Shown here: one piece after another, positions 1 through 8,866 of the stretch
Numbering within the stretch: the first letter of the stretch is position 1
Layout: each line of letters begins with the position of its first letter
Assembly: GCF_037892605.1 (NCBI RefSeq)
Contig: NZ_JBBKTU010000003.1
Location: forward strand, 62,001 to 126,000
Length of the DNA: 64,000 nucleotides
DNA from: Lacibacter sp. H407
GTDB lineage: Bacteria; Bacteroidota; Bacteroidia; Chitinophagales; Chitinophagaceae
Direction: 5' to 3'
Notes under the pieces: generated by a model
The model's input: only the letters and a program-made list of their open reading frames with translations
What the model was told of the DNA's origin: nothing
Databases searched by the model: none
Position numbers and translations under genes: made by a program

Positions 1-454
1 TTACACGAGGTTCATTATTAGCCGCATCAATATCTATATTCGAATACCCCGCTGTACTTTTTACCAACAAACCTGTGCCATCATGAACCACACTTAATTT
101 ACTAATGGGCGTATTGGTTCCTATTCCTACATTGCCGCTATTGCTGTTATATATATTATTGCCCGATGGTACCCATTGATTTTTACCAATGCCTATTTCC
201 ACCCACGCAGTACCGTTATAAAACCAAAAACTATTGGTATCTGTATCAAATACTTTTAATCCTTTAGCAGGTAACACAATTGCTGTGCGTTGTGCGGTTG
301 TCATGCGTGGAAGTAAAAAGCCTTTGTTTGTGCTTTTAACATCAAGAATTGCGCTTGCATCAGCATTACTGCCATCGGTGTTAATTGCCGCACTTTGAGC
401 ATTTACAACAAGAGCATTCAGAAAAAAACAGATCACAAATAAAACTCGTTGCAT
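1..454 (-). CDS. Secreted tail-fibre-like protein, N-terminal part (partial)
   Basis: The reading frame starts at 454 and runs off the left edge, so only about 151 N-terminal residues are visible. Residues 1-19 form a signal peptide ending in VNAQ. Residues after it read as the Bacteroidota surface/tail-fibre pattern: a DASAILDVKSTNKGFLLPRM segment, then FDTDTNSFWFYNGTAWVEIG, then the VGIGTNTP motif at which a beta-repeat stalk usually begins. Such proteins are exported and often very long, with a C-terminal chaperone of endosialidase domain, which would lie outside this window. It is the last visible gene of the minus-strand kinase/regulator locus, 9 bases after the small gene upstream. Function unknown; adhesion is inference only. 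Confidence 0.75.
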   Translation of the reverse strand, partial: MQRVLFVICFFLNALVVNAQSAAINTDGSNADASAILDVKSTNKGFLLPRMTTAQRTAIVLPAKGLKVFDTDTNSFWFYNGTAWVEIGIGKNQWVPSGNNIYNSNSGNVGIGTNTPISKLSVVHDGTGLLVKSTAGYSNIDIDAANNEPRV

Positions 455-463
455 AAGCCAGGT

Positions 464-691
464 TTAGTGGTTGATGTATGTTGTTAAAGCGAATTTTAAA
501 ATAATACCTGTGGGTAGTGGATAGGCAAATGGCCTTACGAACTCCTGCACTGCAAGAGGGTTTGTTCTTACTGCCATCTCTTTTTTAACAACAGTTGCTC
601 TTTTTTCTTTTTGTTGTGTGAGCCGTTTCGATTCAACTACCGTAAAAAAAAGGATGAGGCCGATGATATTCAATACATACAATGTCCGCAT
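464..691 (-). CDS. Small membrane-anchored hypothetical protein (75 aa)
   Basis: I do not recognise this protein. It has an N-terminal hydrophobic segment (about residues 5-19) followed by a basic stretch rich in Lys and Arg (22-37) and a second mildly hydrophobic C-terminal part. This fits a single-pass inner-membrane protein or an uncleaved signal anchor. It sits 74 bases downstream of the response regulator and 9 bases upstream of the tail-fibre-like gene, on the same strand, so co-transcription is likely. The tight spacing is the main evidence that it is real. A chance ORF is not excluded. Confidence 0.45.
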   Translation of the reverse strand: MRTLYVLNIIGLILFFTVVESKRLTQQKEKRATVVKKEMAVRTNPLAVQEFVRPFAYPLPTGIILKFALTTYINH

Positions 692-765
692 ACGTAATGC
701 ATTGTTGTATTGTAAAAGTGGAGAGAAGAAAAAAAAGGAACAACCCCAAAAAAGGGAGAAGAAAA

Positions 766-1404
766 TTAAACGAGCCGTTCGTTAATGGCTTTGCTCACAG
801 CTTCGGTGGCAGAATGCACCTGTAATTTTTCGTAGATCTTTTTAATATAAGAGCGAATGGTTTCAAATGCATAGCCGGTTTCATCGGCTATCATTTTATA
901 ACTGTTGCCCTTGCATAAGAGAGAGAGTATGATCTTTTCCTTTTCTGTAAAATTATACACGTTGGCAGTTGGTGAATGCTGCATGGAGTTTACCACCATT
1001 TTTGCAATGGACGGACTCATGGGTGCGCCGCCATCTAATACTTCTTTAATAGAAGGGATTAATTTCTCTGATACATTCTTTTTGAGCAAATAACCTGATG
1101 CACCTGCACAAATAGCATCAAACACATGTGTGCTGTCATCAAACACAGTAAGCATAATGATCTGCACTTCTTTATTGAATGTGCGGATAAGCCGAACTGC
1201 TTCAATACCGCTGCGGCCAGGCATATCAATATCCATCAGTACCACATCAGGCATATCCGTTTTTATATGCTGCTCGGCCTGCATACAATGATCGTAAGAA
1301 GCAATCACCACAAACTCATCTGTAAGTTGCAGTAATTCTTCAAGCCCTTTACGTAACCCACTGTTGTCCTCGAATATGATGATTTTTTTGACCATCGGAT
1401 TCAC
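766..1404 (-). CDS. LuxR/NarL-family response regulator
   Basis: This is a two-domain transcription regulator of 212 residues, the usual length for the family. The receiver domain (about 5-122) has the acidic pair E12/D13, phospho-acceptor D58 in VVLMDIDMPG, T86 and K108. The C-terminal part (about 147-212) is a LuxR-type helix-turn-helix with the FTEKEKIILSLLCKGNSYK start and a typical ETIRSYIKKIYEKL recognition region. It lies 36 bases after the propeller histidine kinase on the same strand, so it is almost certainly that kinase's partner. The targets are unknown; the two genes just downstream are candidates. Confidence 0.95.
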   Translation of the reverse strand: MNPMVKKIIIFEDNSGLRKGLEELLQLTDEFVVIASYDHCMQAEQHIKTDMPDVVLMDIDMPGRSGIEAVRLIRTFNKEVQIIMLTVFDDSTHVFDAICAGASGYLLKKNVSEKLIPSIKEVLDGGAPMSPSIAKMVVNSMQHSPTANVYNFTEKEKIILSLLCKGNSYKMIADETGYAFETIRSYIKKIYEKLQVHSATEAVSKAINERLV

Positions 1405-1440
1405 AAGTTAATGATGCGTTATTATAAATAATACCCCAAT

Positions 1441-4400
1441 TCAGGTAATGGGCAAATCAAGCTGCACAGTGGTTCCGTTTTCTGCTGAGGTATTGATCGT
1501 TAATGTTCCGTTTAGTTCTTCTGCCCTGCTCTTCATGTTTTTTAAACCATTACCTCCATTCTTCTTAACACCAGCAAAACCTTTCCCATCATCTGCAACG
1601 GAAAGATGAAGTACGTGATCTGCTTTCATGCCAAGAGTGATCAGCAGATTATTGCCGTTACTGTATTTCACCGCATTGTTTACCGCTTCTTTAAAAATAA
1701 GAAAAACATTCTTCCGGTAAGCCACATCCAGTTTTCGATGGGCAATACTGCTGTCAGCATCAAACTTCAATTCAATTCCCTTTGCTTCACACAGCTCGGC
1801 TGCATATTCTTTCATGCGCACCAGCATACTTTCAAGTGAGTCGTTTGTTGGGTTAATAGCCCACACAATATCACTCATGCTTTCCATGGTTTGCTGTGCC
1901 GAATCTTTAATACGTGTAAGATAACCCTGTACACTGCTTTGATCATCGCCTTTGTTAAGCGCCACTTTACTTAATACGTTGATGGTTGTAAGCGCCGAAC
2001 CAATATCATCATGCAGATCTCTTGAAATACGATGGCGTAAACGTTCCACTTCCAGTTTTTTATTCAGCTGATATTTGTAAACTGCATATAGGATAGCAGC
2101 AACTGCCAGCACACAAAACAAACGGAACCACCATGTTTGATAAAAGAATGGCTTTATTACAAACGTAACCGAAATCTCATTTTGTGATACTGTGCCATGA
2201 AATGTTTTTGCCCTGAGTTTAAACTGATAATCCCCTGCTGATAGATTTTGATACTGTACACGGTTGATATTGCTTGCCTGTTGCCACTGTACATCTGCCC
2301 CTTCCAGTTTATATTCATATTGCAGTAATTGCGGCAATGAATAATGCAAAGCTGAAAAAGAAATCACCAGATCTTTTAGAGGAGAATTAAATACAGTTCG
2401 TTTTAAAAGCAATAAACTGTCTGCAAGCGATTGTCCATTTATAATAACAGCATTTAATACCAATGGAAACCGTTCCTTACTGATTGGTTTTTTATTTTCA
2501 AGAAACATCACCCCGCCACCTACTGCTATACTGATCTCATTTCGTTCTGCATCATATGCCAAACGTTGTGGCCAGTAGTCGTGCGAGGAATAAGAAGTAA
2601 ATGGAAATACTTGTTTGCCACTTACGGGCCGGGTGATTTTATTTGTATAGATATTGATCGAAAAAAGATGGTTACCACTTACTACCCACAGGTTTGAATC
2701 AATCGCCTTCACTGCATAAATATTATTACTGCTCAAGCCTTCACTCATACTTAAAACAGTAAATGATTTTCCGTACGACCTCCCATCAACATATTTTAAC
2801 ACTCCGCCCGAATGCGTAGCGACCCAAACAGCGCCTGTTTTATCCTGTGTAATATCATGTACCAGATTGAGCGGAGTGTAGTGTCTTGCCTCGGGCGATT
2901 CGGTATACAATGTAAACTTCTTGGTTTTCAAATGATACTTGTAAACGCCATGACTAAACGTACCGATCCATACATTGCCATTTATTGTATCTAAAAACAA
3001 TGGATTGCTTTTAATAATGTCAGCAACTGTTGCTGAATCGGCAGGTATAGTAAATTTCTTCCTCTTGGTATCGTAAAAACTAATAGTACCTATAAAGCCA
3101 CTAAACCAATAGTTGCCATCTGTATCTACTATTACATCCCTGAAAGCGCCTTTGCCTTCGGGCATTGGAAATTGTACAAAGCCTTTTAATGACTTATTAT
3201 ATTGATAAACTGCATCATCTGCAAGCAACCAGATAGTACCTTTTCTGTCTTTCCTTACGTTTCTGCAACTTGCAAATCGTTTTCCGTCAGCTGTACCCGA
3301 AATTGTTTCAACAGTATTGTTCTTTCGGTTTACGATAAACACCATTGCCTTTGTTGTTGAACATAAAAAATAACGATCATCCTCTGCATCATACAACAAA
3401 CCCGACATGGGATTGTCGCCAACACGATCCGACACATTCATGAGTGGCAGAAATGATGCGAGTTGATTATTGCCATCGTATTTTACAATTCCGTTATCGC
3501 TTGCCAGCCATGTAATACCACAGTTGTCTTTGTAAACATCACGGATGCTTCCCTCCGGCAATGAAACAGATAATTCCGGTATATTTTTTTGCAGGTACAC
3601 GTTGTTTGATGCTGCATCAATCAACATCAAGCCATCAGAGGCCCCAACCCAATCGTATTGAATAGCAGGTAACGAAAATTTTACTGAAGGATATGAAATA
3701 GTTAATACGCTTACTTCCTTAAATGTTTTCTTTGTTTCATCAAAACAAAATATCCTGTTACCGGATAATGTAATAAATACTTTTGCCTGTGCCCGGTTAT
3801 AGACCATTTCAAGCGAATAGGTTTCGTAGCCATGCCCTGCTACTGAATAGCGACCGGTTACTTTGTTAAATACAACCAACCCAAATGTTGTGGCCAACCA
3901 TAATTCATCGTTTGTTTTTGGAAGAATCTTTAATACAGAAAAATACCGCCCCTTGTATTGAGGAAGTAATTGGGGAACAATTCGTTTCCAGGGATAGTGT
4001 GTAAATGTTTGTGTTTTATTATCAAATACCGATATGCCTTGAAAATCTGTTGCGAGCCATAGCCTGTTATTATCATCAATATAACTGTCCCATACAATAG
4101 GGTTCAGTAACATTCTCGGTGTATCAATACCAAGTGCTTCATAACGTTGCCATATTTTCTTTACTGGATGGTAGCGGTTCAACCCACTCATGGTTGATAC
4201 CCAGATGAATCCATTCTTATCTTCCTCAATATCATTTATGAGCTCATTTGAAATACTGTTCTTCACAGGCACAAACACTGAAAAATCAAAACCATTGTAG
4301 CGGTTCAATCCATTCTTGGTTCCTACCCATAAAAAACCGGTCTTATCTTTTAGAAAACAAGTAACACGATTGTCGGACAAGCCATCTTTTTCCGTTAGTG

Positions 4401-4515
4401 TTTCAAAAAACGACTGTTGCTGCGCTTGTGTAATTACACAAACAAAAAAAGAAAGCAGTAACAACAGCAGTTTGGCCATGCCTAAAAATACAATAAACTG
4501 CCTGAGATCGTACAT
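1441..4515 (-). CDS. Propeller-type sensor histidine kinase
   Basis: A 1024-residue membrane sensor. After a signal peptide (clearest from Met13, start 4479, ending TQAQ) come many two-component-propeller repeats such as DKTGFLWVGTKNGLNRY and EDKNGFIWVSTMSGLNRY, predicted to build periplasmic beta-propellers. A Y_Y_Y domain follows (about 700-785), then one transmembrane helix (about 795-813), a HisKA_3 dimerisation helix with H835 in SRDLHDDIGS, and a HATPase domain with N946, DDGKGF and GNGLKNM. Unlike the hybrid HTCS sensors of Bacteroides it stops after the ATPase and has no fused receiver or AraC domain; the separate LuxR regulator downstream fills that place. The ligand is unknown. Met1 and Met13 are both possible starts. 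Confidence 0.93.
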   Translation of the reverse strand: MYDLRQFIVFLGMAKLLLLLLSFFVCVITQAQQQSFFETLTEKDGLSDNRVTCFLKDKTGFLWVGTKNGLNRYNGFDFSVFVPVKNSISNELINDIEEDKNGFIWVSTMSGLNRYHPVKKIWQRYEALGIDTPRMLLNPIVWDSYIDDNNRLWLATDFQGISVFDNKTQTFTHYPWKRIVPQLLPQYKGRYFSVLKILPKTNDELWLATTFGLVVFNKVTGRYSVAGHGYETYSLEMVYNRAQAKVFITLSGNRIFCFDETKKTFKEVSVLTISYPSVKFSLPAIQYDWVGASDGLMLIDAASNNVYLQKNIPELSVSLPEGSIRDVYKDNCGITWLASDNGIVKYDGNNQLASFLPLMNVSDRVGDNPMSGLLYDAEDDRYFLCSTTKAMVFIVNRKNNTVETISGTADGKRFASCRNVRKDRKGTIWLLADDAVYQYNKSLKGFVQFPMPEGKGAFRDVIVDTDGNYWFSGFIGTISFYDTKRKKFTIPADSATVADIIKSNPLFLDTINGNVWIGTFSHGVYKYHLKTKKFTLYTESPEARHYTPLNLVHDITQDKTGAVWVATHSGGVLKYVDGRSYGKSFTVLSMSEGLSSNNIYAVKAIDSNLWVVSGNHLFSINIYTNKITRPVSGKQVFPFTSYSSHDYWPQRLAYDAERNEISIAVGGGVMFLENKKPISKERFPLVLNAVIINGQSLADSLLLLKRTVFNSPLKDLVISFSALHYSLPQLLQYEYKLEGADVQWQQASNINRVQYQNLSAGDYQFKLRAKTFHGTVSQNEISVTFVIKPFFYQTWWFRLFCVLAVAAILYAVYKYQLNKKLEVERLRHRISRDLHDDIGSALTTINVLSKVALNKGDDQSSVQGYLTRIKDSAQQTMESMSDIVWAINPTNDSLESMLVRMKEYAAELCEAKGIELKFDADSSIAHRKLDVAYRKNVFLIFKEAVNNAVKYSNGNNLLITLGMKADHVLHLSVADDGKGFAGVKKNGGNGLKNMKSRAEELNGTLTINTSAENGTTVQLDLPIT

Positions 4516-4925
4516 CCATAAAAGGGTGAAATTATTTAATGTGTTTCACTTGCCTGATCTTTTGTAGTAACAGAACCTGGTTCATTTTAAGGCAGCTCCA
4601 TACCCGAATGAAGGCGGACGATCTGTTTTATTTGCTGACAACGTTTGTAATTTCATTGCAGGATCGATCACTACAGGCATTGCAAATTTTCATTATATCA
4701 ACTCCTGCAATTGTATCGATTGCTGCTTTTGATACTGTTTCATACGACAACAATACAATGAAACGATGCAAACAATCCTGCTGACCATTTCCGTTTTGAT
4801 TCTTATTGAGTATATTTACAGCCTCTAACATAATCCTTTGAACAGACTTGCCTTTTCTCATCACCTCTGTTATTGAATTTCGAGTGTTAACCTGATGCAC
4901 ATCTTGTGCTGATTAAACTTATGTT
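4516..4925. other. Intergenic gap between divergent genes
   Basis: About 410 bases separate the kinase (minus) from the octapeptide-repeat gene (plus), so promoters for both should be here. I see no clear TAnnTTTG element, hairpin or RNA gene. A 90-codon minus-strand frame (4628-4900) is open, but its product has no signal peptide, repeat or motif I recognise. I treat it as non-coding with low certainty. Confidence 0.4.
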
Positions 4926-5501
4926 ATGAGAACTCCGCTATTGTTGAGCCTTTTGTTGTTTGCACTTTGTGTAACAGCAGTAACTGTAAATGCCCAGGAA
5001 CCCGGAGCATTGCATAATCCGAAGATTGACTTGAACATCAGTCCGCTACATAACAAAAAAATAAATCCTGAATACAGTCACGGTATCAATCCGCAAAAAA
5101 ACAGGAACATCAATCCGGTTTTTAATAAAGAGATCAATCCGGTTGAAAGCAGCAGCATCAATCCAAAGCTGAACGACGAGATCAACCCTCTCAAGAATCA
5201 ATTGCTGAATCCATTATTGTATAAAAATCTATATCCAACCAGTGCAAACTGGAGAGGTCTATATATTTACGACGGAAAAGACAATCTGACGGGTTACATT
5301 ACGAGGCCGTCAAAAGATGTGTTGATCTGTTTTGATTTGAAAGGAACCTGGACTTGTTATTATGTGCTCACAAACGTGGGAACCTACAACCATTTTGATA
5401 TGAATGGAGAATGGACCGGTGATTATATTTGTTCAGATTCAAATGCAGGCTTCAATGTATTTAATAAGGAAGGCGTTTGGACCGGGAAGCATATCAAATA
5501 A
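4926..5501 (+). CDS. Secreted octapeptide-repeat protein
   Basis: The product has 191 residues and a signal peptide (1-23, ending VNAQ). Residues 30-104 are an exact eight-residue repeat: prolines fall at 32, 40, 48, 56, 64, 72, 80, 88, 96 and 104, and most units read INPxxNxx. There is no insertion or deletion through ten units. The C-terminal half has a second, longer repeat: YDGKDNLTGYI (115), FDLKGTWTCYYV (136), FDMNGEWTGDYI (157) and FNKEGVWTGKHI (179), spaced 21-22 residues, which suggests a small beta-sheet domain. I know no family for it. Its stop lies two bases from the stop of the convergent glycosyltransferase. Function unknown; a periplasmic or surface structural role is a guess. 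Confidence 0.85.
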   Translation: MRTPLLLSLLLFALCVTAVTVNAQEPGALHNPKIDLNISPLHNKKINPEYSHGINPQKNRNINPVFNKEINPVESSSINPKLNDEINPLKNQLLNPLLYKNLYPTSANWRGLYIYDGKDNLTGYITRPSKDVLICFDLKGTWTCYYVLTNVGTYNHFDMNGEWTGDYICSDSNAGFNVFNKEGVWTGKHIK

Positions 5502-5503
5502 AA

Positions 5504-6499
5504 TCAACGTAATTCCTTTGCCCACGCCTGTGCAGTTGCAGCGATCGATTCAACATCCTGCAGCTCCATACACTTGAAATGTTTTTTCGGGCAGGCATCA
5601 TGACCAATTTTTGAGCAAGGCCGGCAACCAAGATCGTTTACCTGGAATTGAGCAGTTGTAACCGGATTGTTTCCATAATAAGGCGTCATACCAAATGCCG
5701 GAACAGTATTTCCCCAAACGCTGATAACGGGTTTCTTCAATGCGGCAGCAATATGCATCAGCCCGGTATCATGACTGATGATGAGTTTTGCTTTACGTAC
5801 AAGATCAGCACTTTCGTTGATCGAAAATTTACCGCAGGCGTTGTAAATTTTTATGTCGTCGATCGCTGCAATTTCATCGCCAGCTGCTTTATCGTCTGGT
5901 CCGCCCAGCAACACAATTGGATGCTGCAAAGCGGCGCATAATTTTTGTAATTGATGTACCGGTAATTTTTTGGTTGCATGTGCTGCACCAATTACCAAAC
6001 CAATGTATCCCAACGCATGTGCATGTGGCAGATCTTCCTGTTTGGTTTCTTCATCGCCTGGTATAAAATAATCTAATCCCTTTCCATCATTTTTTACGCC
6101 GAATGATTTTACCGTATCAAAACATCTGTCAACAATATGAACCGCCGGCATACGGTTGATCTTTAAATTCGTCAATAACCATTTCTGTACATTCAGTTTA
6201 TCAAACGAAAACGATTTTACTTTCAGTTCTTTCTTGATCTTTAAAGTTCGAATGTTACGATGCAGATCAATGATATAATCGAACTTCTCTTCCTTTAATT
6301 GATGCAGCAGCAGATCCCAATCGTTATTGAGATAATGAAACTTATCGACGTAGGGATTCGACGCAATGACTTTGTGAAAACTAAACTTGGTGAGATAATG
6401 TACTTCAGCATCGGGCACCTGTTGTTTTAAACAACGAACTACCGGTGTGGTTAACACAATATCGCCGATGGAACTGAATCGGATGATTAGAAATTTCAT
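5504..6499 (-). CDS. Glycosyltransferase family 9 (heptosyltransferase-like)
   Basis: A 331-residue cytoplasmic or membrane-associated enzyme of the ADP-heptose:LPS heptosyltransferase family (GT9). The N-terminus MKFLIIRFSSIGDIVLTTPV is the family's first Rossmann strand and glycine turn. The C-terminal domain has LIISHDTGLMHIAAALKKPV, the nucleotide-sugar binding signature, followed by ISVWGNT. A Cys-rich tail (CRPCSKIGHDACPKKHFKC, about 290-310) is also seen in many Bacteroidota members. The expected role is addition of a sugar to lipopolysaccharide core; the exact donor cannot be read from sequence. It is the last gene of a minus-strand run (symporter, DedA, MFS), 77 bases after the MFS gene, but these need not share a pathway. 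Confidence 0.9.
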   Translation of the reverse strand: MKFLIIRFSSIGDIVLTTPVVRCLKQQVPDAEVHYLTKFSFHKVIASNPYVDKFHYLNNDWDLLLHQLKEEKFDYIIDLHRNIRTLKIKKELKVKSFSFDKLNVQKWLLTNLKINRMPAVHIVDRCFDTVKSFGVKNDGKGLDYFIPGDEETKQEDLPHAHALGYIGLVIGAAHATKKLPVHQLQKLCAALQHPIVLLGGPDDKAAGDEIAAIDDIKIYNACGKFSINESADLVRKAKLIISHDTGLMHIAAALKKPVISVWGNTVPAFGMTPYYGNNPVTTAQFQVNDLGCRPCSKIGHDACPKKHFKCMELQDVESIAATAQAWAKELR

Positions 6500-6576
6500 T
6501 TGTTGAAGTTCATGGTTGATGGATCATAGTTCATGGTGCTATACTATGAACTATCAACTATACACTATTAACTTTT

Positions 6577-7836
6577 CTACGGCAACATCTCCTCGCCTTC
6601 TACGTAGTTCAAATCTTTATGAAACGTTTCTTCTGTAAAGTAAGCTGCTACTAATGTAACACTGATCACTACAGCGGCGGTAACAATACCACTTTGTGTA
6701 AGGCCCCATCCCCATGATTTCTGAAACAGGTTGAGGAACATTAAATTCATCAACGGCAATGCACCACGTACCATATTTGGAATAGTGGTGGCAGCAGTAG
6801 CACGAAGATTTGTTCCAAACTGTTCTGCACCCATTGTAACAAAAATGGCCCAGAAACCTGTACTGAAACCAAGCAATGTGCAGATGGCGTACATCGCCGT
6901 ATCCGAACTGTTCAGTGGCGAAAAGAACAATGCAATTCCAATGATCGTGAGTCCGTAAAATAAAAACAACGCTTTCTTTCTGCTTTTGAAATACTGACTT
7001 ACAAAACCTATGAGAATATCACCGATCGCAATGGCAGCATAAGCAAACATGATGGCCCGTCCGCTATCGATCTTTGTATCACCATAAAATTCTTTCGCAA
7101 AGCGGTTACTGAGATTCACCAATATCCCGATCACATACCAGGTTGGTAATCCAATTAAAATGGCCAGTATATATTTACGAAAACGGGTAGCGTTATTAAA
7201 GAACATCAGGATGTTTCCTCTCGATACATTCTTATCTTTCACTTCATTAAACATTCCACTCTCGGCAACGCTCACACGAAGTAAAAGCAAACCGATACCG
7301 AGTCCGCCGCCAATTTTATAACAAAGCCGCCAATCATCCGTAAACTGATAGGTGAAATAAGCAAACACGGCACCAAACAATCCGATGCCTGCTACCAACG
7401 ATGTACCGATGCCTCGTTTATTTTTGGGTAGCAATTCACTTACCAATGTAATACCTGCACCTAACTCACCTGCCAAACCAATGCCTGCCACAAAACGGGC
7501 ATAGGCATACTGATCAACAGTTGTAACAAACCCTGTAACAAAATTGGCAACGGAGTATAATAAAATAGAACCGAAGAGAACGCTGAGTCTTCCTTTCTTA
7601 TCACCAATTACACCCCACAGTATTCCTCCAATTAACAGCCCAACCATTTGCCAGTTGATGATCTTTGTACTGGCAGCGATCATGGCAGCGGTATCGGCTT
7701 TATCAACTCCAACGCCAACTACACTTGGCTCACGTACAATGGTGAATAACAGCAGATCATAGATATCTACAAAATACCCAAGTGCTGCTACAATAACCGG
7801 TAACGATAAAACAGAGGTTGATGGGCGGGCAAGCAT
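6577..7836 (-). CDS. MFS transporter
   Basis: A 419-residue inner-membrane carrier of the major facilitator superfamily with about 12 hydrophobic segments. The loop between helices 2 and 3 reads GVIGDKKGRLSVLFGS, the MFS signature G-x-x-x-D-[RK]-x-G-R-[RK], and the start of helix 4 has ARFVAGIGLAGELGAG, typical of the metabolite:H+ symporter and sugar-porter branches. The substrate cannot be inferred. The start lies 8 bases after the DedA stop, so the two genes are probably co-transcribed. There is no sign of truncation. Confidence 0.9.
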   Translation of the reverse strand: MLARPSTSVLSLPVIVAALGYFVDIYDLLLFTIVREPSVVGVGVDKADTAAMIAASTKIINWQMVGLLIGGILWGVIGDKKGRLSVLFGSILLYSVANFVTGFVTTVDQYAYARFVAGIGLAGELGAGITLVSELLPKNKRGIGTSLVAGIGLFGAVFAYFTYQFTDDWRLCYKIGGGLGIGLLLLRVSVAESGMFNEVKDKNVSRGNILMFFNNATRFRKYILAILIGLPTWYVIGILVNLSNRFAKEFYGDTKIDSGRAIMFAYAAIAIGDILIGFVSQYFKSRKKALFLFYGLTIIGIALFFSPLNSSDTAMYAICTLLGFSTGFWAIFVTMGAEQFGTNLRATAATTIPNMVRGALPLMNLMFLNLFQKSWGWGLTQSGIVTAAVVISVTLVAAYFTEETFHKDLNYVEGEEMLP

Positions 7837-7844
7837 AGCAATAA

Positions 7845-8819
7845 TTATTCAGCTTTGGTTTCAGGCCTTTTGGCTTTTTTTCCGAAGAAAAATTTCCAAA
7901 TAACAGGAGCCGTTGTAACCGCAATAATAATAATGATGATCAATTCCAATTTATCTTTCAACTCAATGCCAAACTGGTTCTTTACCCATATCTGCAAAAA
8001 GTGACCTGCAAAGATCATACTCACCACCCAGGCAATTGAACCTGCCACATTGTAGAATACAAATTTTTTGCGATCCATATTTACGATACCGGCAACGATC
8101 GGTGCAAAGGTGCGTACGAACGGAAGAAAACGTGCAAACACAATGGCACCACCACCATACTTCTCATAGAAATCATGTGCCTCATGAAGGTAACGTTGCT
8201 TGAACAGAAAATTATCTTTCCAGTTATACATAGCCGGACCAACTTTACGGCCCGTCCAATAGCCAACAAGATTACCCAATATACCTGCAAATGAAATCAA
8301 CGCACAAAGAATGATCAATTCCAGCCACTCATTATTAACTGAACCCATGCCGATGATCTTCATAAATTCATGCGACAGATTGGTGCTGTAAATACCTGCA
8401 ACAAACAATAAACTATCGCCTGGAAAAAAGAAACCAAACAGCAAACCGGTTTCAGCAAAAATGATAAAGAGCAACAACCACAATCCGCCATATTTAATAT
8501 AAAACATGGGGTTGAGGATATCTTTCCACGTAAAGTGCTTTTTCAATTCAACTGTTGCTCCTTCGGTTAAATCAGCAACAGCAATAGTTTTTGAATCGTA
8601 TTCAGCACCGGCGAATGTAACCGAGTCGGCTGCATTTAGAGAGAGTGTAACTGATCCGTCTTTCGCCGTTTTATACTCTACACCATCTAATGTAAACACA
8701 TCCGCTGTTGCTTCATATTGATTCATTACACGCACACTCACCTGCTTTTGTGCAACAAGTGTATTCATTCCTGTTATCATTAACAACATCATCCCAAACT
8801 GTATCAATCTTCGTTTCAT
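7845..8819 (-). CDS. DedA-family membrane protein with exported N-terminal domain
   Basis: The C-terminal 220 residues are a DedA/VTT protein: ETGLLFGFFFPGDSLLFVAG (helical hairpin with the conserved acid and Pro-Gly-Asp), GNLVGYWTGRKVG, and the FARFLPFVRTFAPIVAGIVNM motif with its key arginines. DedA proteins act in lipid scrambling and envelope homeostasis. Unlike ordinary DedA proteins (about 200 residues) this one begins with a signal-peptide-like stretch (1-23, ending LVAQ) and about 70 residues of beta-rich sequence (QVSVRVMNQYEATADVFTLD...) likely placed in the periplasm. It lies 8 bases before the MFS gene and 47 after the symporter. Confidence 0.9.
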   Translation of the reverse strand: MKRRLIQFGMMLLMITGMNTLVAQKQVSVRVMNQYEATADVFTLDGVEYKTAKDGSVTLSLNAADSVTFAGAEYDSKTIAVADLTEGATVELKKHFTWKDILNPMFYIKYGGLWLLLFIIFAETGLLFGFFFPGDSLLFVAGIYSTNLSHEFMKIIGMGSVNNEWLELIILCALISFAGILGNLVGYWTGRKVGPAMYNWKDNFLFKQRYLHEAHDFYEKYGGGAIVFARFLPFVRTFAPIVAGIVNMDRKKFVFYNVAGSIAWVVSMIFAGHFLQIWVKNQFGIELKDKLELIIIIIIAVTTAPVIWKFFFGKKAKRPETKAE

Positions 8820-8866
8820 GTTTCGTAAATCTGTTTTATCGATCGTAATTATTATTTGAAAGCTTA

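Noticed and set aside
4628-4900. 90-codon minus frame between kinase and octapeptide gene
   Set aside because: No signal peptide, motif, repeat or clear start site; placed in a gap and could be chance.
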